DNA of 64,000 bases. It comes from Cunninghamia lanceolata (lineage: Eukaryota; Streptophyta; Pinopsida; Cupressales; Cupressaceae). The DNA lies in assembly GCA_027924645.1 (NCBI GenBank), contig BSBN01000495.1, positions 372,001 through 436,000 of the forward strand, in the 5' to 3' direction. Positions 24,396 through 38,002 of the stretch are shown here, one piece after another; the first letter of the stretch is position 1, and each line of letters begins with the position of its first letter. The notes under the pieces were generated by a model. It saw only the letters and a program-made list of their open reading frames with translations, did not search any database and had not been told where the DNA came from. A program made the translations under genes and the position numbers.

Positions 24396-27164
24396 ATGGA
24401 CACGACATTTCTAAACAAAACCTATGAGAATGATCCTTATGGTACCAAAAGAATGCTTAATCAACTTAGTCAACTTAGGTGGTTATATAGAAAGGAAGAA
24501 GACCCTGTGTCACCACAACATCAACAATTCCCACAACATCAAGTCCTAGGCCAATATCAATGATCCCACATTCAATCACAAGCCCAACAAGCACATAATC
24601 CAAACACTAACGCCGCCACATCCATACCACAAATCACCCTCACTATTCCTAACAACACCACAAACACAAGTGCTTCCATAAGCATACCATCCAATGATCC
24701 TAACTCCATTGCCTTCATATCACAATTACTTTCTCAAAGAACTTCCAACATCAACCAATGTCCACAACAATCCACCTCACAAAACCTTTTAACTACAAAT
24801 CCTATCATGCCACTTCATCACCAAACCTATCCACATGGTAATCAAATGTACTTACAAGAACAACATGTAAGAGCAAATGGCCCTATGTACATGAACCAAG
24901 CAAGCCCAAGTTCACTTTTCCAACAAACATCTTTGATAGACTTAAGTGATCTTATGCAAGACCTAGAATCCATTGACAAGGGAAAAACCAACCTAGCAAG
25001 TACCTCCTTTGAGTCACCTTAACCATCAAATCATATGCCAACACATGAGCCAACTAGTCCTATCCCAACACTTTTTCCAAGCCCTTCATCGCCTTCATCA
25101 CCTTCATCCTCATGTTCCACTAATCCTTCATTAAAATATTCCATTGAGATACTTCTAGAGAAATTGGTCCAAGCAAATTTGATTGAGCTATACCCATTCA
25201 GAGCATATTCTCCATCTATGTTTAAACCTAGGTGGTATAAATATGATGAATATTGTGCATACCATAGGTATAGGGGCCATACTATATCCACTTGTGTCCG
25301 ATTTCAAGAATTGGTCAAGAACCTAGAAGATTGTGGTAAGATCATCTTGGATAAAACCAATCCCTCTAATTCCATTATTTTTCCATCTAGCCCAAGTCCC
25401 AATCCATCTAATCCTATTATCCATCCAATTAGCCCTCAATCTAATCATGATCCTAAGCCTCCAACCCTATCCGCTATTTTAATCCATCCACTATATTGCC
25501 CATTCACCCATACTCTTGCAAAGGATGTGATCCATTGGCTACTAGCAAGGAATAAAACATTGCCATGTCATCAAACACCTATTCTTGAGCCTCCCCATGA
25601 GTCTTTAAACACTTTGTCTAGTCTTCTAACCCCATCATGTGATATACAAGCTATTAAACTTATTAAAGAGCCTTCCACTTCCATTCAATAAAACCAAGAG
25701 TTATGTCAAGAGCACGATCCTAAGCATGAAGAAACAATAGCCACTAAATCTAATCAAGATCAAATCATCCCCATCCAATCTATCCATAACATGTACCTTC
25801 TTTATGATCAAGATTATACCTATGAAAAACCTATCCATGAACAACTTGATCCTAGTCATACCCCCACAACCCTTCATGAGCAAGACACCCAAGATCTACA
25901 TGTTCTATTCAATGAAAGTCTTGTTGACCTACTTGAGTATTCACCCCATTTCATGGCCTTCATTCGAAGAAAAGACACTTCCCCTCCATCTATTAATAAT
26001 GACAAAATGTCCACTTGTCATGATGAGACATGTGCCTCCAAAGCAAACATAGAAGATCGAACAAGTAATTTGGATCCCAAAGAACATAAGAAAGATCCTA
26101 ATGATCCTTCCTCATCCACTATCAATCCCACTTCAAATACACTATCATATCCTATTGGTCTTACCACATTCATTCATGAGTGTTCCTCCTTAGAACACCA
26201 ACAACCATTATGCACTTTACCTCCTCCATCCAATAATAAACTCAAGTCTAGTGTCCAAACTACACCTAGTCCTATAGTCAATCGCATACTCCAACACATG
26301 AACTACCAAGGTAAAGGCCTAAGCCTTTATGAACAAGGTATTTTGGAGCCTATCTATGTCAAAGTTCCTCCACGCTCATATGGCCTTGGATATACACCCC
26401 AAGGTAAACAATCTAACGATGTTGGTACTTCGTCCACACTTCTTAAATCCACTTCCTTCCATCATAAACCCCATCATATTCCTAAAATATACCTTTCCAT
26501 TCCACCTCCCTCATCCTACAAATGTCAAAAGCATGTGACCATTCACCTTCCACCATCCACTTTATCTCCATTACTTCCAATTCCAAATATTCCTCCATCC
26601 ACTTTAGCACCATTGCACCCCATACCTAATATCCCTATCATACAATCCCCTTACCCAATCATTCATAAATACCCTAAATATCCTAGTCATGACCAACAAA
26701 TGTACACATTGTATAAACAAGGAGCTTCCACTCATTTCATCCACCACATGGGGTTCAAAAATAAACATTTGGATGCCTCCATTCAAAAAGACACAAATCC
26801 TAAGGGTCCTAATGCCTTAAGAAATCAATCCAAAAATTCAAAGCAAGGTACATTCAAAAATCCATCCAAGTCCATACCTCCAAAAGCAAAGTCAAAAACT
26901 AAAATGATATGGGTCCCTAAACAAAAATCAATCAAGTCAAATGAGGCATCCACCTCTCAAAGTTCCCAACGATCCCCCTCCAATCAAAAATGTCATTCCA
27001 TTCAAACATTTCAAACATCCCACATGAAAAGTAAAAATCAGAAAAATACTAAGTCCATGTGGGTTCCAAAAGTCCTAAATCATCCATCTCCTAAGCAAAC
27101 ATCACCATTGCTTCCTACACCACCATCCAATCAAAAGCTTCCATGTTTAACACGGTGTGTGTAG
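24396..27164 (+). pseudogene. Decayed gypsy-type gag frame, Pro/Ser/Asn/His-rich
   Basis: From the ATG at 24396 a single frame runs to 27164, interrupted only by TGA at 24561, TAA at 25020 and TAA at 25689. The frame stays coding across each stop, so these are point lesions. Visible features: a Gln/His-rich N-terminal part; a C-Y-H-R-Y-R-G-H-T-I-S-T-C block near 25255-25295, resembling the Cys-His element of plant gypsy gag proteins (YC-x-YH-x3-GH-x4-C); and ILQHMNYQGKGLSLYEQGILEP...GLGYTP near 26286-26400, which resembles a degenerate G-patch found in some plant gypsy polyproteins. The C-terminal third is Lys/Ser/Pro-rich. No protease triad or RT is seen. It would have been a structural protein of the particle. 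Domain names are by motif only. Confidence 0.7.
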
Positions 27165-27350
27165 ATGCTAGTCATGATTCCTCTCCATACCTCCATCACT
27201 CCATCATTCACTCATTATCCTACATATCTCCCCCATCACCTTCCTATGGTCCATGCTTTTGCATAAGTCCATCATAATCCACTATCTACCTTATCCATCT
27301 CACTTTCACGCAATCACCCTACCAACATCTTGAGCATAATGATTTGACAA

Positions 27351-27600
27351 GGTCCATTTGTGATGGCATCCTTCTCTAATGGGACTATAACATTACATGG
27401 AACTAGACACTTGAGTCCCACCCATCCATATCCTCCCCTTTTCCCATTCAAAAGTCAAAATAGTCACAAAAAAAAAATCAAAAAAGAAAAAAGAAAAAAA
27501 AAAGTAAAGAGAAATCCCTTCGTCCAACGGTGAAAACTTGGCAAACAAGTGCCTTGGATAAGTACTATGATGAAAACCTGGTAAACAGGCATCATGTGTA
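27351..27600 (+). pseudogene. Scrap of integrase C-terminal region plus spacer repeats
   Basis: GPFVMASFSNGTITLHG (27351 onward) resembles the GPY/F module that ends gypsy integrases. It is followed by a Lys-rich stretch encoded by a poly-A tract (27469-27503). Two 40-bp units starting GGTGAAAACTTGG and GATGAAAACCTGG (27529 and 27569) follow. The integrase core is missing, which suggests an internal deletion joining gag to the end of pol. Confidence 0.5.
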
Positions 27601-28139
27601 AGTCAATCTTCTATGTTACTTACACTTGGGGGCACCTTGTCTCATTCCTTTTCCAAAATATCATACCATTACCATATACATACCTATCACATTGCATCCA
27701 TTCAACCTCCCTTCCTCTTTTGATCTTGACAAAGATTGGGGGAAACTATTGACAAGTGTTTTGGATATCCCTTGACATACCTCATCCTTTCCAAATGAAC
27801 CCTATCATCCAAGTCATAATCTTTGTCATGTCAAATCCTATCATCCTATTGCCTTAAGCATTGTCCTGAAAAATCCTAAGTCTACTACCTAGACTGGGGC
27901 ATGTTATTCCTATACATCATAGTCCTTGGAGATCACATCCTTTCCCTCTTACACATACATCCATTCCATTCCATAGCCTATCCTTTTATCTTATCCATTT
28001 ATCATGATTCTTTCATCCATCCACTATTGTCCATCCTTTTGTCCAATCCCATTCATTCCCTTGCACTTAGACTTGGTTCCCCTTGTTGTTGGTATCTAGC
28101 ATACATGCTACTCAAATTGTAAATCCATTGATGTTCAAA

Positions 28140-28560
28140 AATACAAAACGCAAAAAAAATTAAAATATGTCAAAAAATCTAAAAAAATTAAAAATCCAAT
28201 AAAATCCAAGCAATAAAGCCATTCCACATCAAATCATCAAAATAATCAATCCAATTCCTCCAATCAAATCGTCTCTTCATCAATCCAATCACATCAAAAC
28301 AAATCAATTCATCACTTCTTCAAATCAATCCAACCAATTCATCATCATTATTCATCAATCATATCAATTCATCCAACCACAATCATCAATCAATCCAAGC
28401 AATGATCCAAATGCAAACCATCATCAATCCATACCAATCAAGTTAATCAATCATGTCAAATTATCCAATTGCATCAACAGTCTTGATCCTAATCTTGTCA
28501 TAAGCCAAATCAATCAATCATCATCATCATCATCAATGGGATATATAATTCCCACATCCT
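28140..28560. repeat. Low-complexity CAAT/ATCA-rich tract
   Basis: Roughly 420 bp dominated by ATCAATCC, TCATCA and CAAATC words, including five consecutive ATC-type triplets near 28520. It probably belongs to the 3' untranslated part of the element. Confidence 0.7.
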
Positions 28561-29078
28561 TGTGTTGATCTAGGGATATATCATTCCCCACAATGACAAC
28601 ACTATCATCAATCATTGGTTTACAGGTTGACAGGGGCTATACCTTGCTTGTTTTTGTATCACTTGTTCATGCTTGCTTGCTTGTGTGTGATATCTTTTTA
28701 TCTTGCATTTGTATCACATCGGTATGATCCTAGCTAATATTCATATCTTGTATCTAGACAAGGTTGTATTATGCTGGGGCATGAGACACATTGTCACCTT
28801 GGTCCTTATACCTTGGTGCATAATGTCTCATGCTATATCAAACATCGTGGTTGCTCACTTTCATTGCAGCATAATGCATCCTTCCCTTTCTTCTATCCAT
28901 TTCCTTGTCTTTCTTCATTATCCCATCCATTTCATTTTAATAACATACCTGTGTTTGTCCAACCTACCTATCCTCTCGAGGGGGCATCATCACCTTATTC
29001 TTTTCTTCTATCCATTTCCTTAACTTCTTTGAAATGATGTTACTCGACTTAAATCTTATCATCTCACAACATCATCTC

Positions 29079-29090
29079 AAAGAGGGGAAA
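29079..29090 (+). other. Polypurine tract
   Basis: AAAGAGGGGAAA is followed at once by TTGTAACATCC. A purine tract is expected directly before a 3' LTR, but the LTR matching the 5' end of this element starts only at 33012. Confidence 0.65.
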
Positions 29091-29091
29091 T

Positions 29092-32000
29092 TGTAACATC
29101 CATGTTCTAAAATCATAGTAAAATCAAAAAATTTACCATAAAGTAATTTAACAAGGTAAAAATGAGATAGAGAAAATTTTTCTTTTATTCAACATATAAT
29201 GAAGTAACTACAATTACAAGATTTCTCATTACAAAATACAATAAACCATCTTGTCTTTCTCAAGTACAATGTTTACAAAAATAAATCAATTACAAATATC
29301 TGCATTAGATAATGTTTTACATAGTCTCAATAAATACAAGTCTCAAAGATATACCGCATCCAGAAATCTAACATCTTTATCACAAGCTTCGGCATGTCTT
29401 CTTCTTGAGAGAGAGTATCTTTACAGTGATTTACCTCCATCCACAAACTGGCAGTCTCCCACACATCTTCCACATAGGAAGTGGTTCTACCCTTCACGAG
29501 GAATATAAACCAAAGGTGACCAATGGTAATTTTCCTTCTCGAGTACATAGTGTTGTATCCTACACAACTCTATCAATCATACAATCCTAGATACCCTCTA
29601 GCTAAGTATGATTTCTGATAGGTTGTGCAATCTAGATACAGTGAACCGACAATGCATGTAGAGACATATGCATTACTATGGCCATAGTTTCAATATAAAT
29701 TGATGTTTGCAATGAACGTTGTTGTAATGTTCACCCACCCCAACTCGACTTGGATACTATCATATTCCTATAGTTTGACTTGGTCAACTACGTTTAACTT
29801 ATGAAGTCCTAACAATTTCAATATTTTAGTCTTCCTAACCTAGACAAGTTTACATTCAGTATCTATATTCCATAGACCTTATCGACTACCTTTCTTTACA
29901 AGGATTCTCATTGCATTATTGCAATACCTGAGATCCAAGACTTATCGATTCATAAGAATTTTAAATCGATTAATAATGACTAAGATGGTTACCTTACCTA
30001 GGTCAAGCATCATATTCTAGGAAACTATTTCCCTTCTTACAAGTAAGAATAATTATACATAGTTAGGGCACTTGTCCCTTCAATCACGATCTATATAATG
30101 ATCACAATGATTTAATATAAATAAATACCTTATTTGGTCAAGTTAAGGTTTAACTAAAGAGTTTTATGTAATTCAAATCTAGTCTTTCTAACTTAGGTGG
30201 ATTCACAAGACACTGTCATTGCTCCATAGACCTTATGAAATGACTATCTATTCTTGGATATCTCTTTGCATCTTTGCAACATTTGAGATTCATCACTTAT
30301 CGACAAGTAATAGCTAAGAGAGATTGTGACTAAAAAGGTATAATAAACTTTATTTTTGACTATCCATTTAATGGTGACTATCCATTTAATGGTACACCTC
30401 TTGCATGCTTGCAAAACCCGAGGCTTATGACTTATATCTCAAGTCGACTTGTAACCAAACAAATAGGTTTCTCTACCTAAGGTTAAACATTATCGACTAA
30501 TAACAAATCTCTTTTTTAATAAGATAAATATAAACATTTATTATTTAGGGTTCTCAAACCTTTAATGTCTACCCCATAGAATAACTAAAATAGGTTATAA
30601 CCATAAAGGTGCTATCAAATAATCTTTAACCCTTCTAGGTTAAACGAGGGTTTTATTTTACCCTTGAATAATCCATTATATCAAAATATCCCTATCTCAT
30701 AACTTCAAGACTAAGGTTTATAAATGACCTTTGGTTTAACCCAACCAAGGTTAAGAATACTATAGTTCTTGTAGAGATAATATCTCATATTCAAAGGAAT
30801 ATGAATACTTTTCAATTTACCTTTATGTGACGTTATTAACCATCACTATTTATATATATATACTCATATATGATTTTATTCAAGGTTGTTTCTATATAGA
30901 CTTAGTCTATTTTGCGTAATGGTTTACTATAGCTAAACTCATCAAGATTACAAGTATAAACATTCAGAAGATCTTTGGACATTTATCACATTTATCTACT
31001 AATCCTAGTTCTTCTACCATTCAATAGATTATACCAAAATTACCATAGAACACTAAGAATCTAAGTTTCTTGGGATAAGATAACATTTTCAACATGTATA
31101 GAAACTTAACAAGGAAATGTTTTTGAAATAACATTACCCCGACTCAAGGTCTAAACTATATGACTCAAGGCTATGAATATAACTATTCAAGTTAAATCAA
31201 TACTAATAAAATTCAAGATTCTAATATATGATTATCTCATGAACATATCATTGGTTTCTACAAACTTATTCAATAAGTAAACTATTTTCCAAAAAAAACA
31301 TCAACTAAGACAACCTCCTACTATGATGATCATTTATCCTCCATACTATGATTTGATATGATTATCATTTAGATATCTATAAGAAAATAGTCGATTCAGA
31401 ATACTATAACATAGTGTTCACTTGTATTACCAAGTATCAGCCATATAAAATGCATTCGATGCCTAATCATTTCATAAATAGATCTAAATGGTTTACTAAT
31501 AATGTTGTCTGCATTATCCCATGATCGACACTAATATATTTTTAATAGTAAACACAATGAATACCGGAGGATATACCTCACTGGCATTATCATATGACTA
31601 TCCAAAAAAAACACAACGATGGACATCCTAAAAGAATCATATGATTTCCTCATTGTTATTAACATATAGAACTGAGGAATACCTATTAGTCGATGGTCTT
31701 AGAGTTGGCAATACTTGCTGATAGAACTCTATAATCGACACCTCTGGCTATGTATCTCCTCTCAGCCACAATTTCTCCTTTGCGTATCCCTAAACTTCAC
31801 ACAAGTTTCTCCTTATTCCTCCCTGTTACCTCATGGCTCAACTGTGTCATTAAATAAAGGCTCAGGCATGACTCCTATAGAGTACTTCCACTCATTTCAG
31901 TTGCAACTTAATTGAATGCATAACAATCCATAAGCGATTTGGTTCTAACTGAAGCCAAGTTTAATGCAAAGTTTACACATGTCGATGGGAGATAACCGCC

Positions 32001-33011
32001 CATGGGCTCATTGATAGTGGTAGTTAATACCATAGTCCTTCTCTTTAGGAAGAGGCCGACACATCTCTTAACTATTGCTAATTATTTAATGACCCTCAAT
32101 AAGTGATTTGACTCACTACTACTATTATTGAAGGCTCTCCATTTGCAAGCTAGTATAACAATATTGACTTATTATGAGGTATTATCCTCACTCAACACAT
32201 AAGCATATTCTTATTTGATTATGTCAAATATGATTCACATAACATCACCTCAATTAGATAGCTATGGTTTAATCAAATAAAAAGATAATATTTAAACAAA
32301 GGATTACGGATATTGTGATTGGGTTGAGCTTGTCTCCCCATCACAATCCGTCGACAATATTCACATGTTCTTAACTCGATGAAAACGTCTTAACATTAAG
32401 AATCATTTATAATAGCTCAAGGGGACTTAATAATAATAAGAAAACCATTTTATGACAATAACATCATAATATTTATGTTAATGTAAATAGTCACAAATCA
32501 CACTTCAAATGACGTCCTTAACATTATTAACAACTAAGACAACTTACTACAACTTAGAAAGATTTGTAAATAATATCAACTCCTTGTTGATTAGGTTCAA
32601 AAGTAAACTGACAAGACAAGACTTACCTCATACGACAAATTGGTTCACATTTTTGTTAAACACTTATACTTGATTTGGCAAATAAACCACTTGTAACCCA
32701 AGGTCTATATCTCTCTCCTGGAAAGATACTCTCTTTCTCTCTTTTCTCTGAGAGTCATCTGATAACTTGTAATCCTATATCAAACTCGTTACCAAACAAA
32801 TTATGATCAATGCATCATTATTCAAATAATAGATCAAATCTCATAATGCAAATATTAAATCAATAATAACATAATCATTTCCATTATTTCATAAATGACA
32901 TTCAATATAATCTGTCTTTCCTCAACATTAATCTAAACATCATAATAGATTTACTTATGTCCAAGTAAAAATGAAAAGTATAGCAAGACAAAAATTAGGG
33001 ATGTTAACCAA
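29092..33011. mobile_element. 3.9-kb AT-rich insertion with inverted ends
   Basis: The segment starts TGTAACATCC and ends GGATGTTAACCA, so its termini carry a perfect 8-bp inverted pair TAACATCC/GGATGTTA. It separates a purine tract from the LTR expected to follow it. It has no long frame. On the minus strand an AATAAA-type word lies near its end (about 29187), which would suit a solo LTR in reverse orientation. A target duplication is not clear; TTGTA/ATGTA around the ends is a possible one. An unrelated 3' LTR whose 5' partner is absent is the alternative. Confidence 0.5.
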
Positions 33012-33887
33012 TGTAGACACTGAAAATTGTCTAGGTCTTGTTTACACATGACCTTGTATGTCTTTGTCCTAGGTCCTAGTTACACAACACATTGCCAACA
33101 TGAACTTGTATATGTTCCCTTAGGTCCTAGTTCATCCTAGTTCATCTAACCTCATCCCACTTGATCCCATTTATCCCTAGGTCCTAGTTCATCTTAATCA
33201 CATTGGTCCAACTTAATCACCTTCTTGATTAATTAAATAAACCAACTTTATTTAATTAATCCCACTTGATCACATTCCCAATTAATTAAATAGATCACAT
33301 TTATTTAATTAATTGCACCTAGTCACATGTCTCACATAATTCAAGTTAAAAATTTGAATAAACCCCTCACCTCTCATCACATTACGACACATGTCACATG
33401 TCTCCATCTTCCACTTAATATACCCCCTTCACATGTCAAACTAATTCAATATAATATTTGAATTGGATTCCTTTCATTCTCCTTTTCACACTTGTCACAT
33501 GACTACGCTTTCTTGATGTGCAAGGAAACCTAATCAATCCTAGCCATCCATATCATCTAAACCCTAATCAATCTTGTCCATCCATTCAAACTAGGTCTTT
33601 CCTATAAACCTAGCCTCCTCTAATCCATTTGGGGGGGTGCAATCTAATTTCATACTATTATGCTACCAAAATCTTTAGCAACCAACATTCAACCATATCC
33701 ATCAATCTTTCTCTTGCATCCATTTCTATCTCCATCTTGCATCTTTCATCATATTGCATCCATCATCCTATAGGGATCAATCAAGCTGTCATCTTGTGCA
33801 TATCATTTGAGGTGTATTAAAGGTTTGGGTTTGGGTAATGCATGTGTTTGCTTCATCATTTCAGCTAATCTAAATTTTTAGTATACA
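33012..33887 (+). repeat. 3' LTR of the 20.7-33.9 kb element
   Basis: It is 876 bp, begins TGTAGACACTG and ends GTATACA. It pairs with 20661-21480. Confidence 0.9.
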
Positions 33888-35449
33888 ATTTTGTGATGTA
33901 AGAGCATCCAGTGGTGTAAGGGCAATCTTGCATCACCCAAAAAAATGTTGATTTTATTTTTTGTTCTTTTCATTTTTTGTATTTTTGGATACCCATTTAT
34001 TTGAATAATGAGTCAAAACCTTCAAAGCTTCTAGAAAGGCTAAGAATACCAGGACTTACTATTTTTAGTAACCCTATATCAGAGAAGCGGTTGGGCCTAA
34101 AATTTTCTGCAAAGCTTCAAAATAGAAACATAAGCATTCTTGTTAAATTTCAGCCCAAGATCATGTCTGGATTTCAAGATATTGAGGTTCATGGAAAAAG
34201 TTTTGAAATCAATTTTGTGGCACTTAGAGGTTCCTAAAAATCCCTAAAATTGATCAAAAATCAAAATGTCCCTTAACAAGATATTTTGTGCAACTTCAGT
34301 TTTCTACGAGCTTTCCAATGCATCAAACAGTTTGTCAATCGGACACCCGGTTCAAAAGTTATGGCTCCTACAAGTTTCGCTACCTAATTTCTCAATTTTT
34401 AAAATTTGAAAACTATTTCTTGGGTGGGAAAAAGGGATAGTTGGTTTCATTTTGGTGCCCAAATGGGAGTTACACATTTCAAATCAAGTCAGCATTGGGG
34501 AAATTACACTAAGTTGTGTTGATGCGTATTTATAGCCCATTTTTGATAGTTCCAGAGGCAATGGTAGGAGGGAGTTATTGGAAATTCCTATGCATGCAAA
34601 TCAAGAGGTTAGGTAGATATCAGAAGACTTTGTAAGTCAGATATTTCTATTGTAAGATAGCCCATATTTCTGTAATAAGTAGGCATATGACCCTAGAAAT
34701 TGTATTTTAGATTTGTAGCCTTTTACATGCAAGTTTAATGAAGAAATTTTGAAACAGTTATAGTTTGCTTAACTAATCTTTCTTGGGATATTGTTCTTGT
34801 CTATTTGAAATCTATAAATTATTGTTGTATGTGTTCTAAGTGGATTCCACCCTCATCATTTTGACTATAGATGAAAAATGAGAGAAAATGTTAAGCTTCT
34901 ATAGGTATCATCAAAGATGCATGGCAAAAAGTGATGAGATCTCATGGGTCAAGTAGGAAAATCTTCATATTCTTGTTTAACTCTAGAAAGAAATAGAAAA
35001 ATCTATTCTAATGAACAAGTTCTTAAAAAATATGTGGATTGATGTGATGGATAGATAATGAGTCATAATTAATCTAAATTTAATTTATTCAATAAAGTCT
35101 ATAATTGGAATTAGATCCATGTGTAGGAGTTGAATAATAAAGGACATGGAATGGATTCAAGTTGTTCATGCACTCTAATTTAAACTTATGAATAATGGTC
35201 TTATCTATGGATCCTAGCTATTTAATGGATATTGGTAGACATAAATTAATATCATGTTTATGATGTGCTAAGTGAATAATGCTACTTGTTTACAACTAGA
35301 GTTAGAGCATATGGACTATTTCCATAGACTAGAGGCTATGCTATGATCTTGAATGTTAAGACCATGTAAATTTGGGAATTTCCCTAAGATCAATAACTTC
35401 ATTGTTAGGGACCAAATGTTGGATTATGTTTATACTTGAATATCTTGCC
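33888..35449. other. Intergenic gap, nothing recognised
   Basis: About 1.56 kb. An 86-codon plus-strand frame at 33977-34237 has no recognisable motif and is probably chance or repeat-derived. The style of the sequence suggests repeat debris but no second copy is in the window. Confidence 0.5.
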
Positions 35450-38002
35450 TATTGGTGCCTGCATAAACATTCAGATTTCAAGCATTTAAATTCATAGGCA
35501 CCTCTCATAAAATCCAAAAAATTCTAAGTATAGTGGCCTTCACATTTTCATGCGTGTATCTTTGTATATGCATGGCCACTTGTATGTACATTTAAATGTG
35601 CAAGTGTAGTTGTACATTGGCGGGCCCGAAGAAATGTTCAATCGGCCTTTAGAAATGGTAAAAAATAGTCGCATGCATCTTTGTATGCATATCAGGCTTG
35701 TATGTGCAATTCTGGGCATACAAAGGTCTTTGTATATCGCATATTCTATTGAAGATTCTGTGCTTATATGTAGGGGTTTGCATGTATATTTTTTTTGTAT
35801 GTTCGAATATACATTCGCCATATGCAAAAGGTTTCATTGGTGAAACAATATACCTTGGCAGCTCAGCTAACAGTCATTCCGATGGCTGATGATACAAAGG
35901 GAAATGTGCAATAGGTAGATACAAGAGAAAGATACAATTGATCATACAATGCAAAATATACAAGTCCCAGATGTCAAAGTTTATCAAATCGGGCCTGGCG
36001 AGGATGGATGCAAAAGCAGAGTTGAAAAGTCAAAGCATTTCCTTGTATGTTGCGTTGTATGTATCTCTAATATACAAGTGAAATGTACAAGCCGATAGAT
36101 GCAAGGTGGACACGACCAAGGAGTTAATTGCATTTGTGAAAAAGATGGAATCCACAAGTTGTATATTGGGATTGCATGTTCCCAATATACATTCAGACAT
36201 ACAATGGAAAGATACAAGTGAAATATGCTGAGTAGGAGCAGTCAAAGTCAATGATGTTCAAAAGCATGGTGGGCCCGCACAGTTGTATGTCCTGATTGTA
36301 TGTACCATATACAATGCAAAAATACATAGCACACATACAATCCAGAGGTGAAGGAGAATTAATTGTGGTAGATTTCAAGCTAGGGTCCGTGGGTTGTATA
36401 TTGCACATTGTATGTGCAATATACAAAGCCAAGATACAAAGAGAAAGCATACAAGCTGGACTCGATTGGAGAATCAAATGCAACGAATAATCATTTTGGG
36501 GTCTGCGCCTTGTATATGTTGCAATTGTATGTATATACAATCCTGTATATACATAGATTTGAATGTGCTGCGAGCGGTTGTATGTATATGCATTTGCATA
36601 TACAAAGGCAAAAGTGTATTGTTCACGCTGTGAAAAGTCAGTGATGGAAAAAGGGTGCCTACATGGCGTGATCTCATTGGTCAAGGACTTTTCAGAATGA
36701 TTTGGAGCCGTAGATCTCAACGGGAAGGTGGAAATCGACGGCTCTATTTCAAATTTTCATAGGAGGCTTTTCCTATACATTCTGCTATCACATTTTAGGC
36801 AAGAAGAAACACATGAACCATTGCTACATCCCAGAATGGGTAGGTAGGCCATTGATGGCAAAATTTGTAGAGGTATGGGTCTTGATTCACAGGCTAGCTA
36901 CTTTCTTCATGAGGAAAATCTCCAGGCAGTTGCACGACTCCCAATTTCACCTACTTCTTTCCTCTTTGTCCCTCTGCTGCATTGAATGTTTTGAGCACCA
37001 TTCTAAAGGTGCATTGTATCTGGCAAAATTTTGAAGTGACCATGTATTAATTGCTGAGTACACGTTCTTTCTATATAGCGAACTGTGTTACTCATTTTTT
37101 GAGTTGTTGAAGACTTGGGCAATTTTTTTGGAGAAAATAACAAAAAATAGAGCATTTCCTTAATGTTCTGTCTCATTTTGGAGTTTATGAGTTGCATTTT
37201 GAATGCAGGTTGTACATATGTTCAGTTTCATGTCATTTTTATATGAGAAATGCTTCTTTGCATGTGTTTAGTTGTTTGTCTCCATTTGTTGTATGCATCT
37301 CTTCTTTTGAATCTAGTTGCTAAGGGTTTCTCAGATTCTTGAGTATAGACCTTTTGTATTGCATGCTTGATCTATGAATTCCATTCAAGGAGTGGATTAA
37401 ACTATTTTAGGTTAAGTATGAAGAAGAATGTATGTCAGCTAGGATATTTGTAAGTAGAGGCAGCTAGATACTAAGTCTTGGGTGGTGTTTCTAAGGCAAA
37501 TACCAGTCCTAACCCCTTGAAACTTGAATTCCAGTGCAAATCATTCTCTTGTATATGTCTAGTTGACTCCTTGCCCTGAGATAGGCACCAGTCTACTTCT
37601 TGTGTAGTAGTTATGATCCAAAACCCCCTGTCTTGCATCCAAAACATAAATACAAATCATTTCAAATCTGCAACCTGTTAGTTTGTAGGAGTAGGAATAG
37701 GACCCCTACATACTCTCATTCATAACCAATTAGATATGTCCCAGAATGTTGCCAACCTTATGATTTATCACACAAATCTTGGTCCAAACATGAGAGTATT
37801 CTGTCTGTTATTGTAAAGTTAAACCTTTTTTATGATTGGGTGAGTCAAAGCAAAATATTTAGCTATAGGGATACCCCCTTGGTACAGCAGAACCAAAAGT
37901 GAAGGGGAGGCAGCTCACGCAACCTCCTATATTTGTTGGCCGAATCTGCCTGTGCAGTGGAACTGGTAAACCCCCTGCTGATTCAGAGAGAAAGACCCAA
38001 CA
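35450..38002 (+). mobile_element. Solo LTR related to the gag-only element
   Basis: It is 2,553 bp, starts TATTGGTGCCTG and ends GACCCAACA, and is flanked on both sides by TTGCC, a perfect target duplication. The first ~100 bp and the last ~1 kb align with the LTRs at 38763 and 43779; shared words include AAAATCCAAAAAATT, GTATCTGGCAAA, AATTGCTGA and CTCACGCAACCTCCT. The central 1.4 kb does not align. In place of the CCGAT-rich core it has dozens of TGTAT/ATACA words in both orientations. A TATA-like TATATAG lies near 37072. Frames inside, including a 175-codon minus-strand one at 36193-36720, are by-products of the repeated motif. Confidence 0.9.
35550..36630. repeat. Array of TGTATR/YATACA words in the solo LTR core
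   Basis: By eye about 45 copies of TGTAT or its complement ATACA occur in roughly 1.1 kb, commonly as CTTGTATGT or ATATACAAG, in both orientations. Several pair up as local hairpins, for example near 36396-36425 and 36520-36555. Confidence 0.8.

Larger units (their letters stand above)
20661..33887 (+). mobile_element. Gypsy-like retrotransposon with decayed gag, no RT
   Basis: LTRs at 20661-21480 and 33012-33887 start TRYAGACACTGAAAATTG and end TTTAGTATAYA. Between them lie a long leader, a gag frame with several stops (24396-27164), an integrase C-terminal GPF-like scrap (27351 onward), a poly-A/short-repeat zone, a CAAT-rich zone and a purine tract at 29079-29090. Flanking 5-mers AGTTT and ATTTT match at four of five positions. 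RT, RNase H and the integrase core are absent, so the copy was non-autonomous. The 29092-33011 segment separates the purine tract from the 3' LTR and is treated as a later insertion. Confidence 0.75.

Noticed and set aside
25791..27164. 457-codon frame as a possible host gene
   Set aside because: It is in the same frame as the preceding gag segments, lies between paired LTRs, and carries retroelement-type motifs.
36193..36720. 175-codon minus-strand frame
   Set aside because: It is a product of the TGTAT/ATACA array in a solo LTR; Tyr/Ile/Thr/Cys-rich with no motif.
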